DNA of 64,000 bases, from NCBI RefSeq assembly GCF_019083995.1, contig NZ_JAHRCU010000008.1:1-64000 (forward strand), given 5' to 3'. Both the position numbers and the translations under genes were made by a program. Of the stretch, positions 45,948 through 54,889 are shown in pieces (the first letter of the stretch is position 1; each line of letters starts with the position of its first letter). The stretch is from Roseococcus sp. SDR. Its GTDB lineage: Bacteria > Pseudomonadota > Alphaproteobacteria > Acetobacterales > Acetobacteraceae. The notes beneath the pieces were generated by a model. That model had not been told where the DNA came from, did no database searches, and worked only from the letters and a program-made list of their open reading frames with translations.

Positions 45948-47304
45948 CCAGCGGCGGCGCGCGGTCCTTCCAGGGTGCCGCGCGTTCGAAGCCATGCGCC
46001 ACGCGCAGCAGCAGCGCTTCGGTGAAGGCCGGCGTCACGAATTGCAGCGAAAGCGGCAGACCGCGGGCGGAGAGGCCCGACATCAGGGTGATGGCCGGAT
46101 GCCCGCTGACGTTGAAGGGCGTGCGCGCTTGGCGCGGATAGGTGCGCTCCACGGCTTCCGTGTCGTCAATCTTGCAGGCGGGGTCCATGCTGCTCGCCGT
46201 CAGCAGCACATCCACCTCATCGAAGGCGGCGTTGATCGCCGCGATGAGCTGCGTGCGGCGCCGTGCCGCGTGCATGTAGTCCACCGCGGGCAGGAAGAGG
46301 CCCGGCAACAGGCGGCGGCGCGTGACATTCGCGTATTCGTCCGGGCGCGTGGTCAGCCATTCCTCATGCACGGCGGAGCTTTCGGCGTAGAGCACGGTGC
46401 GGTTGACGGCGGCGAACTCGGAGAGGCGAGGCAGGGTCACATCGGTGACGATGGCGCCCTCGGCGGCGAGCAGGCGGGCACCCTCTTCGAGCGCCGCCGC
46501 CATCTCCGGGTCGGCCGGCATGTCGGTCTCATGGAAATGCCGCACGAACCCGATGCGCAGGCCCTTGAGGCCGAGGCCCAGATCGCGCGTGTAATCCTCG
46601 CGCCCGCCCGACATCACGTTCAGCATCAGCGCGGCATCGCGCACGGTGCGCGTCAACGGCCCCACATGGTCGAGCGAGAAGGCCAGCGGGAACACGCCCT
46701 CCCGTGGCACGAGGCCATAGGTCGCCTTCAGGCCGACGATCCCGCAATGGGACGCCGGGTGCCGCACGCTGCCCCCGGTATCCGTCCCGAGTGCGGCCGG
46801 CAGCATGCGCGCGGCGACCGCCGCGCCCGAGCCGGAGGAGGAGCCGCCCGGGTGATGCGCCGTGTTCCAGGGGTTGCGCGCGGGCGGGAAGGGCAGGTCG
46901 AAGGCCGGGCCGCCGATCGCGAACTCGTGGGTTGCCAGCTTGCCCGGAAACACGGCACCGCCCTGGCGCAGCAGCCCAACCACCGCCGCATCCTCGCTCG
47001 CCACGTGGTCGAGGCGAAGGCGCGAATGGCAGGTCGTCGGATGCCCGGCGAGGTCGATGATGTCCTTGATCCCGATCGGAATGCCATGCAGCGCGGAACG
47101 GGGGCCGTTGCGCCTGATCTCGGCCTCGGCCTCGCGCGCGGCGGCTTCGGCCTCGGGCAGGGTCTGACGGATGAAGGCGTTGATGCGCGGCTCCAGCGCC
47201 GCGATGCGCGCTGCGCAGTCGGCGAGCAGTTCCACCGGCGAGAGCTTGCCGGCGGCGATGAGGCCCGAGGCTTCGGCCAGCGTCATCTGATGCGGCGCGG
47301 TCAT
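45940..47304 (-). CDS. Amidase-signature hydrolase (AtzE/GatA-like)
   Basis: A 454-residue amidase with the Ser-cisSer-Lys triad: K80 (GIPIGIKDIIDLAG), cis-Ser S155 in GGSSSGSGAAVA and nucleophile S179 in GTDTGGSVR. RNPWNTAHHPGGSSSG is characteristic. The gene directly upstream encodes a 63-residue AtzG-like (DUF4089-type) protein and overlaps by four bases. In Pseudomonas AtzE works as a 1-carboxybiuret hydrolase in a complex with such a small protein (established). Cyanuric-acid genes are absent here, so the actual amide substrate is open. It is co-transcribed with the nucleosidase and Bug receptor downstream. Confidence 0.92.
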   Translation of the reverse strand: MTAPHQMTLAEASGLIAAGKLSPVELLADCAARIAALEPRINAFIRQTLPEAEAAAREAEAEIRRNGPRSALHGIPIGIKDIIDLAGHPTTCHSRLRLDHVASEDAAVVGLLRQGGAVFPGKLATHEFAIGGPAFDLPFPPARNPWNTAHHPGGSSSGSGAAVAARMLPAALGTDTGGSVRHPASHCGIVGLKATYGLVPREGVFPLAFSLDHVGPLTRTVRDAALMLNVMSGGREDYTRDLGLGLKGLRIGFVRHFHETDMPADPEMAAALEEGARLLAAEGAIVTDVTLPRLSEFAAVNRTVLYAESSAVHEEWLTTRPDEYANVTRRRLLPGLFLPAVDYMHAARRRTQLIAAINAAFDEVDVLLTASSMDPACKIDDTEAVERTYPRQARTPFNVSGHPAITLMSGLSARGLPLSLQFVTPAFTEALLLRVAHGFERAAPWKDRAPPLDG

Positions 47305-47492
47305 GCGCGCGGGCCCCCGTGGGACAGCCCCTGATAGGCGGGCGTCGGCTCCAGCGCCGGGTCGCTGCTGCGGGGCAGGGCGGCCTTGTGCTTGGCGAGC
47401 GTGGCCAGCGCTTCTTCCACATCGGCCGGGAAGCGGGCGGCCGTCGCGGCGAGGCCGGCGGCCTCAGCCAGGGTTTTGGTGCGGTCATCCAT
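47301..47492 (-). CDS. AtzG-like small subunit of an amidase complex (DUF4089 type)
   Basis: A 63-residue protein, MDDRTKTLAEAAGLAATA at the start, then a helical AADVEEAL-like segment (FPADVEEALATLAKH) and a C-terminal tail with PAYQGLSHG. The helix-turn and tail layout, and the position just upstream of an AtzE-like amidase with a 4-base overlap, match AtzG, which resembles GatC and wraps the amidase. A strong GGAGGAA lies 8 bases before the ATG at 47492; the longer open frame to 47618 is not supported. The family assignment is by pattern and context. Confidence 0.78.
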   Translation of the reverse strand: MDDRTKTLAEAAGLAATAARFPADVEEALATLAKHKAALPRSSDPALEPTPAYQGLSHGGPRA

Positions 47493-47756
47493 GCGGGCAT
47501 TCCTCCGGCGTGATGCAGGCGAGAGTGACGCAAGCCGGAGGCGGGGCAAAGATGGGGGCGGATGCGGCAGCACCCGCCCCCGAGTTGGGTCGCGCGCCTG
47601 CGGGGGGGCAGGCGGCATCCGGGAGAGACGGGAGGGTCAGGGGAACCGCTCCCGAGACCCGGCATAAGGCCGCGCCATGAACAAAGCGTTGCGCTCGAAT
47701 TCTCGCCGGGCGCGCGCCGCGCTAAACCCGCGCCAGCGAATCACGGGGGAACACGC

Positions 47757-48926
47757 ATGCTGCCCTTGCAAGGCCTGAAGATCGTCGAGCTGGGGCACTA
47801 CATCGCCGCCCCCTTCTGCACCCGCCTGCTGGCCGATCTCGGCGCCGAGGTGATCAAGGTCGAGCCGCCCGATGGCGACCCCTTCCGCGGCTGGGGCTCC
47901 AAGAAGGACGGGCATTCCGTCTGGTTCAGCGTGCATGGCCGCAACAAGCTCTCCGTCACGCTCGACCTGAAGAGCGCCGAGGGTCAGCGCCGCGTGAAGG
48001 CGCTCTGCGCGCGGGCCGATGCGATGGTGGAGAATTTCCGCCCCGGCTATCTGGAGCGCATCGGCCTCGGCCCCGCCGTGCTGCAGGCGGAGAATCCGCG
48101 CCTCACCATCGCGCGCATCAGCGGCTACGGGCAGGACGGGCCCTATCGCGACAAGCCCGCCTTCGGCGCGATCGGCGAGGCGATGGGCGGGCTGCGCCAC
48201 CTGACCGCCAATCCGGGCCAGAGCGAATACCCGCCGCCGCGCTGCGGCGTTTCCATCAGCGATGATCTGGCGGGGATGTATGCGGCCCTCGCCCTGGTGT
48301 CCGCCTGCTGGGGGCGCGACCGCAGCCCCGATGGCAAGGGCCGCATCCTCGATCTCGACCTCGTCAGCAGCGTCTTCTCGCTCATGGAGGGCATGCTGCC
48401 GGAATACGGGCTGACCGGTGCCATCCGCCAACCCGCGGGGGCGGCCATCCCGACCGCCGCGCCCACCAACACCTACCCGTGTGCCGATGGCAAATGGCTC
48501 TGCGTCGCCGGCAACTCGGACCTGATCTTCCGCCGGCTGATGACGCTGATCGGGCGTGAGGACCTCTCGGCCGATCCGCGCATGGCGACGAATGGCGGCC
48601 GCTGCGAGCACGCGGCCGAGCTCGACGCCGCCATCGCCGCCTGGACGCGGACGCTGCCCGCGCGCGAGGCCGAGGCGCTGCTGGAGAAGGCCGAGGTTCC
48701 CTGCTCGCGCCTCTACGACATCGCCGATTGCGCGAATGACCCGCATTTCCGCGCGCGCGGCACCGTGCTTCCGGTGCAGGACCCGCTGCTGGGCGAGGTG
48801 TTGCACCCGGCCCCCCCCTTCCGCCTGGATGGCGTCACCCCGGCCGAGATGGTGCGCTGGACGGGCCGTGCGGCCGGTGCTGACAATGACCACGTGTTCC
48901 ATGAATTGCTGGGAGAAGCCCGATGA
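47757..48926 (+). CDS. CaiB/BaiF family (type III) CoA-transferase
   Basis: A 389-residue CoA-transferase. The start LPLQGLKIVELGHYIAAPF, LADLGAEVIKVEPPDGDPFRGWG, and RNKLSVTLDLKSAEGQ are family signatures. The likely catalytic aspartate that forms the acyl-anhydride lies in SISDDLAGMYAAL, aligned with the LGDSNTGM segment of formyl-CoA transferase. The frame opens at 47562, but the ATG at 47757 begins the domain. It overlaps the next gene, an HMG-CoA-lyase-like enzyme, by four bases. The pair could activate a hydroxy-acid with CoA and then cleave it. The acid is unknown. Confidence 0.92.
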   Translation: MLPLQGLKIVELGHYIAAPFCTRLLADLGAEVIKVEPPDGDPFRGWGSKKDGHSVWFSVHGRNKLSVTLDLKSAEGQRRVKALCARADAMVENFRPGYLERIGLGPAVLQAENPRLTIARISGYGQDGPYRDKPAFGAIGEAMGGLRHLTANPGQSEYPPPRCGVSISDDLAGMYAALALVSACWGRDRSPDGKGRILDLDLVSSVFSLMEGMLPEYGLTGAIRQPAGAAIPTAAPTNTYPCADGKWLCVAGNSDLIFRRLMTLIGREDLSADPRMATNGGRCEHAAELDAAIAAWTRTLPAREAEALLEKAEVPCSRLYDIADCANDPHFRARGTVLPVQDPLLGEVLHPAPPFRLDGVTPAEMVRWTGRAAGADNDHVFHELLGEAR

Positions 48927-49816
48927 ACGTCACCCTCTCCGAGGTGAGCCCGCGCGACGGGCTGCAGCCCATCAAGCAATTCGTGCCGACCGAGACGAAG
49001 ATCGCCCTTGTCCGCGCGCTGCACGCGGCCGGCATCCGCCGCATGGAGGTGGGCAGCTTCGTCAGCCCGAAGGCCATCCCGCAAATGGCCGATACGGGCG
49101 AGGTGCTGCAGGCGGCGAAGCAATTGGACGGGCTGGAATGCACCGTGCTGGTGCCAAATCGCCGCGGCTTCGATACGGCGATCGCGGCCGGGGCCGATCG
49201 CCTGGGCCTCTTCATGTCGCTCACCGAGGGGCACAACCAGGCCAATCTCAACCGCTCGCGCCAGGCGAGCTTCGATGACCTCGCTGGAATCGTGCGCGAT
49301 GCGCCGAAGGGCCAGAAGATCCGCTTCAACCTCTCCTGCACCTTCCACTGCCCCTTCGAGGGCGTGGTGGATGAGGCCGACGCCCTCTCCTGGGTCGAGC
49401 GCGTCGCCGCGCTGAACCCGGAGATGGAGATCTCGCTCTGCGACACCACGGGCAATGCGGCGCCCGACCAGGTGCGGCGGATGATGCGCCAGGCCATCGC
49501 AAATTTCGGTGATCGCTTCGCCTATCACGGGCACGACACCTATGGCCTCGGCCTCGCCAACATGGCCGCCGCCTGGGAGGCGGGCTGCCGGGTCTTCGAT
49601 GCGGGCTCGGGCGGCATCGGCGGCTGCCCCTATGCGCCGGGTGCCACGGGCAATACCGCGATGGAGGATGCGGTCTGGATGTTCCACCGCATGGGTGTGG
49701 AGACCGGCATCCATTGGGGCAGGCTGCTGGAGGCGGCGGATCTGGCCGCCGGCATCGCAGGCGCGCTGCCCGGCGGGCGCGTGCGCGGCGTGCCGGGGGC
49801 GCGGGCTGCGGCATGA
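48923..49816 (+). CDS. Hydroxymethylglutaryl-CoA lyase family enzyme
   Basis: A 297-residue TIM-barrel lyase of the HMGL family. EVSPRDGLQ near the N-terminus carries the metal and catalytic residues. SCTFHCPFEG, the metal-binding HGHDTYGLGLAN and the HMGL signature GGIGGCPYAPGATGN, with its catalytic cysteine, all appear. HMG-CoA lyase yields acetyl-CoA and acetoacetate in leucine catabolism; relatives cleave citramalyl-CoA or similar compounds. Coupling to a CaiB-type CoA-transferase rather than to leucine-degradation genes leaves both options open. It overlaps that gene by four bases (ATGA). Confidence 0.9.
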   Translation: MNVTLSEVSPRDGLQPIKQFVPTETKIALVRALHAAGIRRMEVGSFVSPKAIPQMADTGEVLQAAKQLDGLECTVLVPNRRGFDTAIAAGADRLGLFMSLTEGHNQANLNRSRQASFDDLAGIVRDAPKGQKIRFNLSCTFHCPFEGVVDEADALSWVERVAALNPEMEISLCDTTGNAAPDQVRRMMRQAIANFGDRFAYHGHDTYGLGLANMAAAWEAGCRVFDAGSGGIGGCPYAPGATGNTAMEDAVWMFHRMGVETGIHWGRLLEAADLAAGIAGALPGGRVRGVPGARAAA

Positions 49817-49953
49817 GAGCCCCGCGCGTTTCAGGGGTTGGCGCGGGGCCGCGCATCCCCTAAACCCCCTCGCACGGTGGCACCCCTGGAGGCCGCCTCC
49901 ATGCGCGCGCCCATCGCGCCGCGTGGAATCACACCCGTTAAGGAGCAAGTGGC

Positions 49954-50625
49954 ATGGTCCAAACCATCAGGATCGAGGCCGCGGCGCGCGGGCGTGCCGG
50001 TAAGGGGGCGGCGCGCGCGACCCGGCGAGAGGGGCTGGTCCCCGGTGTTGTCTATGGGGCGAAGCAGGAGGCGACGCTGGTCGCTTTCGATCCCCGCGAC
50101 ATCATGAAGGAAATGCACAAGGGCGGCTGGCAGTCGCACCTCTATGAGGTGGCGGTGAAGGACGGCCCGACCGAGCGTGCGCTGATGCGCGACGTGCAGT
50201 TCGACCCGGTGACGGACCGCCCGCTGCACATCGATTTCCAGCGTCTCGCGCCCGGCGCCCGCATCCGCGTGAAGGTGCCCGTCACCTTCCTGCACGAAGA
50301 GACCTGCCCGGGCATCAAGGCCGGCGGCGTGCTCAACGTCGTCCGCCGCGAGATCGAGGTGATGGCCGATGTGGACACGGTGCCCGAGCGCTTCGAGGTT
50401 GATCTGGCCGAGGCCAAGATCGGCGAGAGCCTGCGCTGGTCCGCCGTGAAGGACGCCTTCGGCGCCAAGCCCGTGATCACCGGCCGTGACTTCGTCGTGG
50501 CGACCATCGCGGCACCCACCGTGGTCGAGGATGCCGTGGCCGCGCCCCCGGCGGAAGTGCAGGCGACCAAGCAGAAGGCCCCGGCCGCTGCGGCCGCCGC
50601 CAAGGCCCCCGCGAAGAAGAAGTAA
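49954..50625 (+). CDS. rplY: 50S ribosomal protein L25/TL5/Ctc
   Basis: 5S rRNA-binding protein (223 residues). The N-terminal L25 domain contains GKGAARATRREGLVPGVVYG and RDVQFDPVTDRPLHIDFQRL. The C-terminal TL5-type beta domain follows (VKVPVTFLHEETCPGIKAGG, VLNVVRREIEV), ending in an Ala/Lys-rich tail. The long form is usual in alphaproteobacteria. AAGGAG lies upstream of the ATG. pth follows after 6 bases, a common pairing. Confidence 0.97.
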   Translation: MVQTIRIEAAARGRAGKGAARATRREGLVPGVVYGAKQEATLVAFDPRDIMKEMHKGGWQSHLYEVAVKDGPTERALMRDVQFDPVTDRPLHIDFQRLAPGARIRVKVPVTFLHEETCPGIKAGGVLNVVRREIEVMADVDTVPERFEVDLAEAKIGESLRWSAVKDAFGAKPVITGRDFVVATIAAPTVVEDAVAAPPAEVQATKQKAPAAAAAAKAPAKKK

Positions 50626-50631
50626 GCCCGC

Positions 50632-51210
50632 TTGGCGCTGCTCTGGGTGGGTCTCGGCAATCCCGGGCCCGAACACGCAAGGCAGCGCCACAATATCGGC
50701 TTCATGGCGCTCGACGCCATTCAACGCCGCCACGGGTTCGCCCCGTGGCGGTCCAAGTTCAAGGCGGAACTCTCCGAGGGCACGCTCGCCGGCCAGAAGG
50801 TCTTCCTCCTCAAGCCGCAGACCTACATGAATTTGAGCGGCGATGCGGTGAAACCCGCCAGCGCCTTCCACAAGATCCCGCCCGCCGCCATCACCGCCTG
50901 GCATGACGAGCTCGACCTCGCGCCGGGCAAGATGCGCGTGAAGCAGGGCGGCGGCACGGCCGGGCATAATGGGCTGCGCGACATGCAGCGGGCGCTGGGC
51001 ACGGCGGAATTCGGCCGCGTGCGGCTGGGCATCGGCCATCCCGGCCACAAGGACCGCGTGAGCGGCTATGTGCTGGGCGGCTTCGCCAAGGATGAGAGCT
51101 GGGTCGGCCCACTGCTCGATGCGCTGGCCGACGCCGCGCCCCTGCTGGCCGAGGGCAAGCCGGCCGATTTCATGACGCGGGTGGCGCTGCTCACCCAGGA
51201 GAAGCCCTGA
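50632..51210 (+). CDS. pth: Peptidyl-tRNA hydrolase
   Basis: Recycles peptidyl-tRNA released from stalled ribosomes. The 192-residue protein has [21 protein letters not shown] (catalytic His in RHNIGF), [22 protein letters not shown] (catalytic Asp) and [15 protein letters not shown]. The likely start is a TTG at 50632-50634, since no ATG or GTG precedes the conserved segment in frame. Only a weak purine stretch lies upstream. The stop overlaps the next ATG by one base. Confidence 0.96.
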   Translation: MALLWVGLGNPGPEHARQRHNIGFMALDAIQRRHGFAPWRSKFKAELSEGTLAGQKVFLLKPQTYMNLSGDAVKPASAFHKIPPAAITAWHDELDLAPGKMRVKQGGGTAGHNGLRDMQRALGTAEFGRVRLGIGHPGHKDRVSGYVLGGFAKDESWVGPLLDALADAAPLLAEGKPADFMTRVALLTQEKP

Positions 51211-51653
51211 TGGAACCGATGGTGGTTGAAGAATTCTTCGGCGGCCCGGGCCCCGAGGATCTGCTGAACGCGGCCGCCGCCATTGCCCAGGCGTTGCGGC
51301 AATTTGCGGCGACCGAGGCCCAGGCGGCCGCGGGCCTCACCGCCTGCCTGCCCCGCGCGGGTGAGCCGGGCCCGATCAGCGACATCCGCCGCGGCAAGGC
51401 GGTGGCGCAGGCGGCCGCCGAGGCTGCGAGCCGCGCCGCGCTGCTGCTGGAAGCGGCCGACCTGCTGGCCCCCGGCGGCACGGCGGCCGAGATCGCGGCC
51501 GCACTGGGCAATGCCACCAAGCGCGCGGGCCTGCCGCCCGGCGTGCTGATCCCGCTGCTGCGCGCGGCGGCCCTTTCCCTGCCCACGGATGACGCCTCGG
51601 CCCGCATCGCGGCCTCGGTGCGCGTGCAGGAACTTGCCAACCTGCTGGCCTGA
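51210..51653 (+). CDS. Unknown alanine-rich helical protein between pth and ychF
   Basis: A 147-residue protein I do not recognise. It is very rich in Ala, Leu and Glu, lacks cysteine pairs apart from a single Cys, has no signal peptide or transmembrane helix, and should be nearly all helical. Possible landmarks are EEFFGGPGPEDLLNAAAA at the start, ISDIRRGKAVAQAAAEAA and TKRAGLPPGVLIPLLRAA. It is translationally coupled to pth by a TGATG and sits 24 bases before ychF, so it is made together with translation-quality proteins. Codon use is like its neighbours. Confidence 0.72.
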   Translation: MEPMVVEEFFGGPGPEDLLNAAAAIAQALRQFAATEAQAAAGLTACLPRAGEPGPISDIRRGKAVAQAAAEAASRAALLLEAADLLAPGGTAAEIAAALGNATKRAGLPPGVLIPLLRAAALSLPTDDASARIAASVRVQELANLLA

Positions 51654-51677
51654 CATCTTTCAGACGGAACCAATCAG

Positions 51678-52772
51678 ATGGGCTTCAATTGTGGAATCGT
51701 GGGCCTGCCCAATGTCGGCAAGTCCACCCTGTTCAACGCGCTGACGCAGACGGTGGCGGCGCAGGCGGCGAATTACCCCTTCTGCACCATCGAGCCCAAT
51801 ATCGGCCGCGTGGCCGTGCCGGATGAGCGGCTGCAGAAGCTCGCCGCCATTGGCAAGAGCCAGAAGATCATCCCGACCAGCCTGGAATTCGTGGACATCG
51901 CGGGCCTAGTGCGCGGCGCCTCCAAGGGCGAGGGGCTGGGCAACCAGTTCCTCGGCAATATCCGCGAGGTGGATGCCATCGTGCATGTGCTGCGCTGCTT
52001 CGAGGATGGCGATGTGACGCATGTCGAGGGCAGCGTGGACCCGCTGCGCGACATGGAGACGATCGAGACCGAGCTGATGCTGGCCGATCTCGACAGCCTC
52101 GAGAAGCGCGTGCCTGCGCTGCAGAAGAAGGCGCGCGGCAATGACAAGGAGGCGCAGGCGCAGTTGGCCCTGGTCGAAGCCTTGCTGCCCGCGCTGCAGG
52201 CCGGCCGCGCCGCCCGCACCGCCGTGCCCAAGGGCGAGGAGGAGGCGGCGAAGCGCCTCGGCCTGATGACGACCAAGCCCGTGCTCTATGTCTGCAATGT
52301 CGAGGAAGGCTCGGCCGCCACCGGCAATGCGCACAGCCAGCGCGTGCTGGAATTCGCGGCACGCGAGAAGGCCAGCGCCGTCGTCGTCTCGGCCGCCATC
52401 GAGGCCGAGATCGCGCAGATGGCCGAGGCCGACCGTGGCGAGTTCCTGGAGACGCTGGGGCTGTCGGACAGCGGCCTCGATCGCGTGATCCGCGCGGGCT
52501 ACGGGCTGCTCGGCCTCATCACCTATTTCACGGTCGGCCCCAAGGAGACGCGCGCCTGGACCATCATCCGCGGCATGACGGCGCCGCAGGCGGCGGGCGT
52601 GATCCATGGCGATTTCGAGCGCGGTTTCATCGCGGCCGAGACCATCGGCTATGACGACTACATCGCGCTGGGCGGCGAGCAGGGCGCCAAGGAGGCCGGC
52701 AAGATGCGCGTCGAGGGCAAGGGCTATGTCGTGCGCGATGGCGACGTGATGCTGTTCCGCTTCAACGTCTGA
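51678..52772 (+). CDS. ychF: Ribosome-binding ATPase YchF (OLA1)
   Basis: Obg-family P-loop protein that prefers ATP and binds ribosomes; implicated in oxidative-stress control of translation. The 364-residue protein shows [18 protein letters not shown] (P-loop), [18 protein letters not shown] (G3) and the altered G4 NVEE (in [10 protein letters not shown]), in place of NKxD, which underlies the ATP preference. A coiled-coil segment and C-terminal TGS domain with [18 protein letters not shown] follow. The ATG lies 24 bases after the unknown gene. A hairpin element fills the gap to the convergent amidohydrolase gene. Confidence 0.98.
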   Translation: MGFNCGIVGLPNVGKSTLFNALTQTVAAQAANYPFCTIEPNIGRVAVPDERLQKLAAIGKSQKIIPTSLEFVDIAGLVRGASKGEGLGNQFLGNIREVDAIVHVLRCFEDGDVTHVEGSVDPLRDMETIETELMLADLDSLEKRVPALQKKARGNDKEAQAQLALVEALLPALQAGRAARTAVPKGEEEAAKRLGLMTTKPVLYVCNVEEGSAATGNAHSQRVLEFAAREKASAVVVSAAIEAEIAQMAEADRGEFLETLGLSDSGLDRVIRAGYGLLGLITYFTVGPKETRAWTIIRGMTAPQAAGVIHGDFERGFIAAETIGYDDYIALGGEQGAKEAGKMRVEGKGYVVRDGDVMLFRFNV

Positions 52773-52785
52773 GGCGCGGTCGAGT

Positions 52786-52824
52786 CTGATCGCCGTTGGT
52801 GGCTTCACCAAAGGCGTGAATCAG
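52786..52824. repeat. Hairpin element at the ychF/amidohydrolase junction
   Basis: Same layout as the 57-bp repeat units: CTGAT (52786-52790), CGCCGTTGGTG (52791-52801), loop GCTT, CACCAAAGGCG (52806-52816), TGA, then ATCAG (52820-52824). The outer pair is CTGAT/ATCAG here and CCGAT/ATCGG in the repeat near obgE, a compensating change. One internal mismatch is present. It lies between two convergent genes. Confidence 0.8.
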
Positions 52825-52835
52825 CCTCGCAGACA

Positions 52836-54098
52836 TCAGGCGGCCGCTTTCGCGCACCAATGCGTGATGGCGGCGGTGGCGGCGGCGAAATCCTCCATCC
52901 GCATGTCTTCCAGCGGCGTGTGGCTGCCATTCTGGTTGCGCACGAAGACCATCATCGCCGGAATGCCGGCCTGGGCGAAGGCCGCCGCATCATGCCCGCC
53001 GCCGGAGGGCATGATCTTGTGGGCGATGCCCATGGCTTCCGCCGATTGGCGCAGCGCCTCGCGCAGCTTCGCATCCATCGGCGTGGGCATGCTGGCCTGG
53101 CGGCCTTCGAGCGCGAAGCTCACGCCGCGCGCGGCGCTGATCTCCGCGATCAGGCGGTCAATCTCGGCATAGGCGCGATCCAGCGTCGCTATTTCGGGCG
53201 CGCGCACATCGAGGCTGAAGCTGATCTCGCCCGGCACCTTGCCGAAGCCCGCCTGGTCGCTGGTTTCGATGGTGCAGAAGGTGATGACGAGCGGTACGCC
53301 CTCCGCCTCCAGCCCGCCCCAGAACAGGTCCAGCCGATGCGCGAATTCCGCGAGCGCGAGGGCCGCATCATGCCGATAGGCGCGCGGCGTCGCACCCGAA
53401 TGGTTCCACTCGCCGCGCACCAGTCCGCGCCGCACGCGCCGATTGCCGGGCAGGGCGGTGACGAGGCCCATCGGGATCTCCTCCGCGTCCAGCACCGGGC
53501 CCTGCTCGATATGCAGCTCGACATAGGCGGCGACCGTCTCGGGCAGGATGTGCTGGCGGCCCTGGCGCAGCGCCTCCGGGTCGAAGCCCAGTTCGCGCAT
53601 GTGGTGCTCCAGCGAGAGGCCGGTATCGGGCCGGAGGATGGCGAGGTTCTCGGGCGGGAAGCTGCCCAGCGCGCCGCGGCTGCCCGGGAAGCCGTTGAAC
53701 CAGGCGCCGCCCTCCTCGGCGCGGATCGCCATGACCGTCACGTCGCGCGTGGGCGTGAAGCCCGCCTGGCGCATGCCGGCCACCACCGCCATGCCGCAGA
53801 GCACGCCCGCCGCGCCATCGTAATTGCCGCCCTGCGGCACGGAATCGAGATGGCTGCCCAGGATGATGCGCGGCAGGCTGCGATCCGTCCCCGGCAGCGT
53901 CATGTACATGTTGCCGGCAAAGTCCACGCTGATCTCGAGGCCGAGCTTCTCCGCCTCGGCGCGCACCAGCGCATGGGCGATCTCCTCGCCGCGGCCATAG
54001 GCTTCGCGCGTGACACCCACGCCGTCGAAGGTGGTCTCGCGCAGCGCGTCGAAGAGGCGCTGGGCGAGGGCGATGTCGGGGCGGAGGTTCGTGGCCAT
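52836..54098 (-). CDS. M20-family amidohydrolase (allantoate/N-carbamoyl amino acid hydrolase type)
   Basis: A 420-residue zinc-dependent hydrolase. The metal-binding segments GSHLDSVPQGGNYDGAAGV, IRAEEGGAWF and ELHIEQGPVLDAEEIPMG, and the late SGGGHDAAAFAQAGIPAMM, are typical of the AmaB/HyuC/allantoate amidohydrolase group. It cleaves a ureido or carbamoyl bond in purine, pyrimidine or hydantoin degradation. No allantoin or hydantoin genes lie beside it, so the substrate is open. It is convergent with ychF, and the tRNA-Arg gene lies upstream on the same strand. Confidence 0.93.
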   Translation of the reverse strand: MATNLRPDIALAQRLFDALRETTFDGVGVTREAYGRGEEIAHALVRAEAEKLGLEISVDFAGNMYMTLPGTDRSLPRIILGSHLDSVPQGGNYDGAAGVLCGMAVVAGMRQAGFTPTRDVTVMAIRAEEGGAWFNGFPGSRGALGSFPPENLAILRPDTGLSLEHHMRELGFDPEALRQGRQHILPETVAAYVELHIEQGPVLDAEEIPMGLVTALPGNRRVRRGLVRGEWNHSGATPRAYRHDAALALAEFAHRLDLFWGGLEAEGVPLVITFCTIETSDQAGFGKVPGEISFSLDVRAPEIATLDRAYAEIDRLIAEISAARGVSFALEGRQASMPTPMDAKLREALRQSAEAMGIAHKIMPSGGGHDAAAFAQAGIPAMMVFVRNQNGSHTPLEDMRMEDFAAATAAITHWCAKAAA

Positions 54099-54162
54099 GC
54101 CGCATCTTTCCCCGCGGGGCGCGCGATCGCAACCGGCGCGGTCAGGTGATGCAGGGAAGGAG

Positions 54163-54239
<77 letters not shown>

Positions 54240-54282
54240 ACGCTGCCCTCTTCCTAGCCGAAGGCAGCGCGCCTTGGAAGCC

Positions 54283-54834
54283 TCACGCCGCGAAGGGATC
54301 TGGCGTGCCGTCCGGCAGCGGCACCCGCGCCACGTTCAGCGTGAGCCCGACCGCGGTGTAGTAGCCGCAGATGCCCAGCAGCTCGGCCACGCCGGTCTCG
54401 CCGAACATGGCCTTGGCCGTGTCGAAGGCGGCATCGCTCACATCGCCATCGGCGTGCAGCTCGGTGCAGAAGCGGTGCACCGCGGCTTCGTCCGCCGCCA
54501 TGCCCTGCGGCGGCTGGCCGAGGCGCACCGCCTCCGCGATCTCGGGCTTCAGGCCGCCGGCCAGCGCCAGCGGATGGTGTGCGAACCACTCGTAGCGCGC
54601 GCGGTAGCGCTTTGCTGTGATCAGGATGGCGAGTTCCGAGAGGCGGGCCGGAAAGCTGCTGCCCCAGCGCATGAAGCGGCCCGCGCGCTGCAGCGCATCG
54701 GCCATGTCGGGGCTGTGCAGCCAGGCGGGGAAGGGCCCGCGCAGCCCGCCGCGCGCGCCGGCGCCGATGGCCTCCGCCACCTCGCGCTGGCGCTCGGTCA
54801 TCATCTCGGGCGTGAGTTCGGTGAAGCGGGGCAT
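54283..54834 (-). CDS. Carboxymuconolactone decarboxylase/AhpD-fold family protein
   Basis: A 183-residue helical protein of the CMD fold. The core reads FMRWGSSFPARLSELAILITAKRY and ARYEWFAHHPLALAGGLKPEIAEAV. It lacks the CxxC of AhpD-type peroxidase partners, so it is probably a decarboxylase-like or binding protein rather than a thiol enzyme. The ATG at 54834 has GAGGAA upstream; the frame extends to 54918. It is divergent from the sulfatase gene with a 55-bp gap. The function is uncertain. Confidence 0.85.
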   Translation of the reverse strand: MPRFTELTPEMMTERQREVAEAIGAGARGGLRGPFPAWLHSPDMADALQRAGRFMRWGSSFPARLSELAILITAKRYRARYEWFAHHPLALAGGLKPEIAEAVRLGQPPQGMAADEAAVHRFCTELHADGDVSDAAFDTAKAMFGETGVAELLGICGYYTAVGLTLNVARVPLPDGTPDPFAA

Positions 54835-54889
54835 GGCATTTCCTCGGGCGTTGTTCGCGCTAGGATGGCCGTGTCCCGGGGAAACGCCA

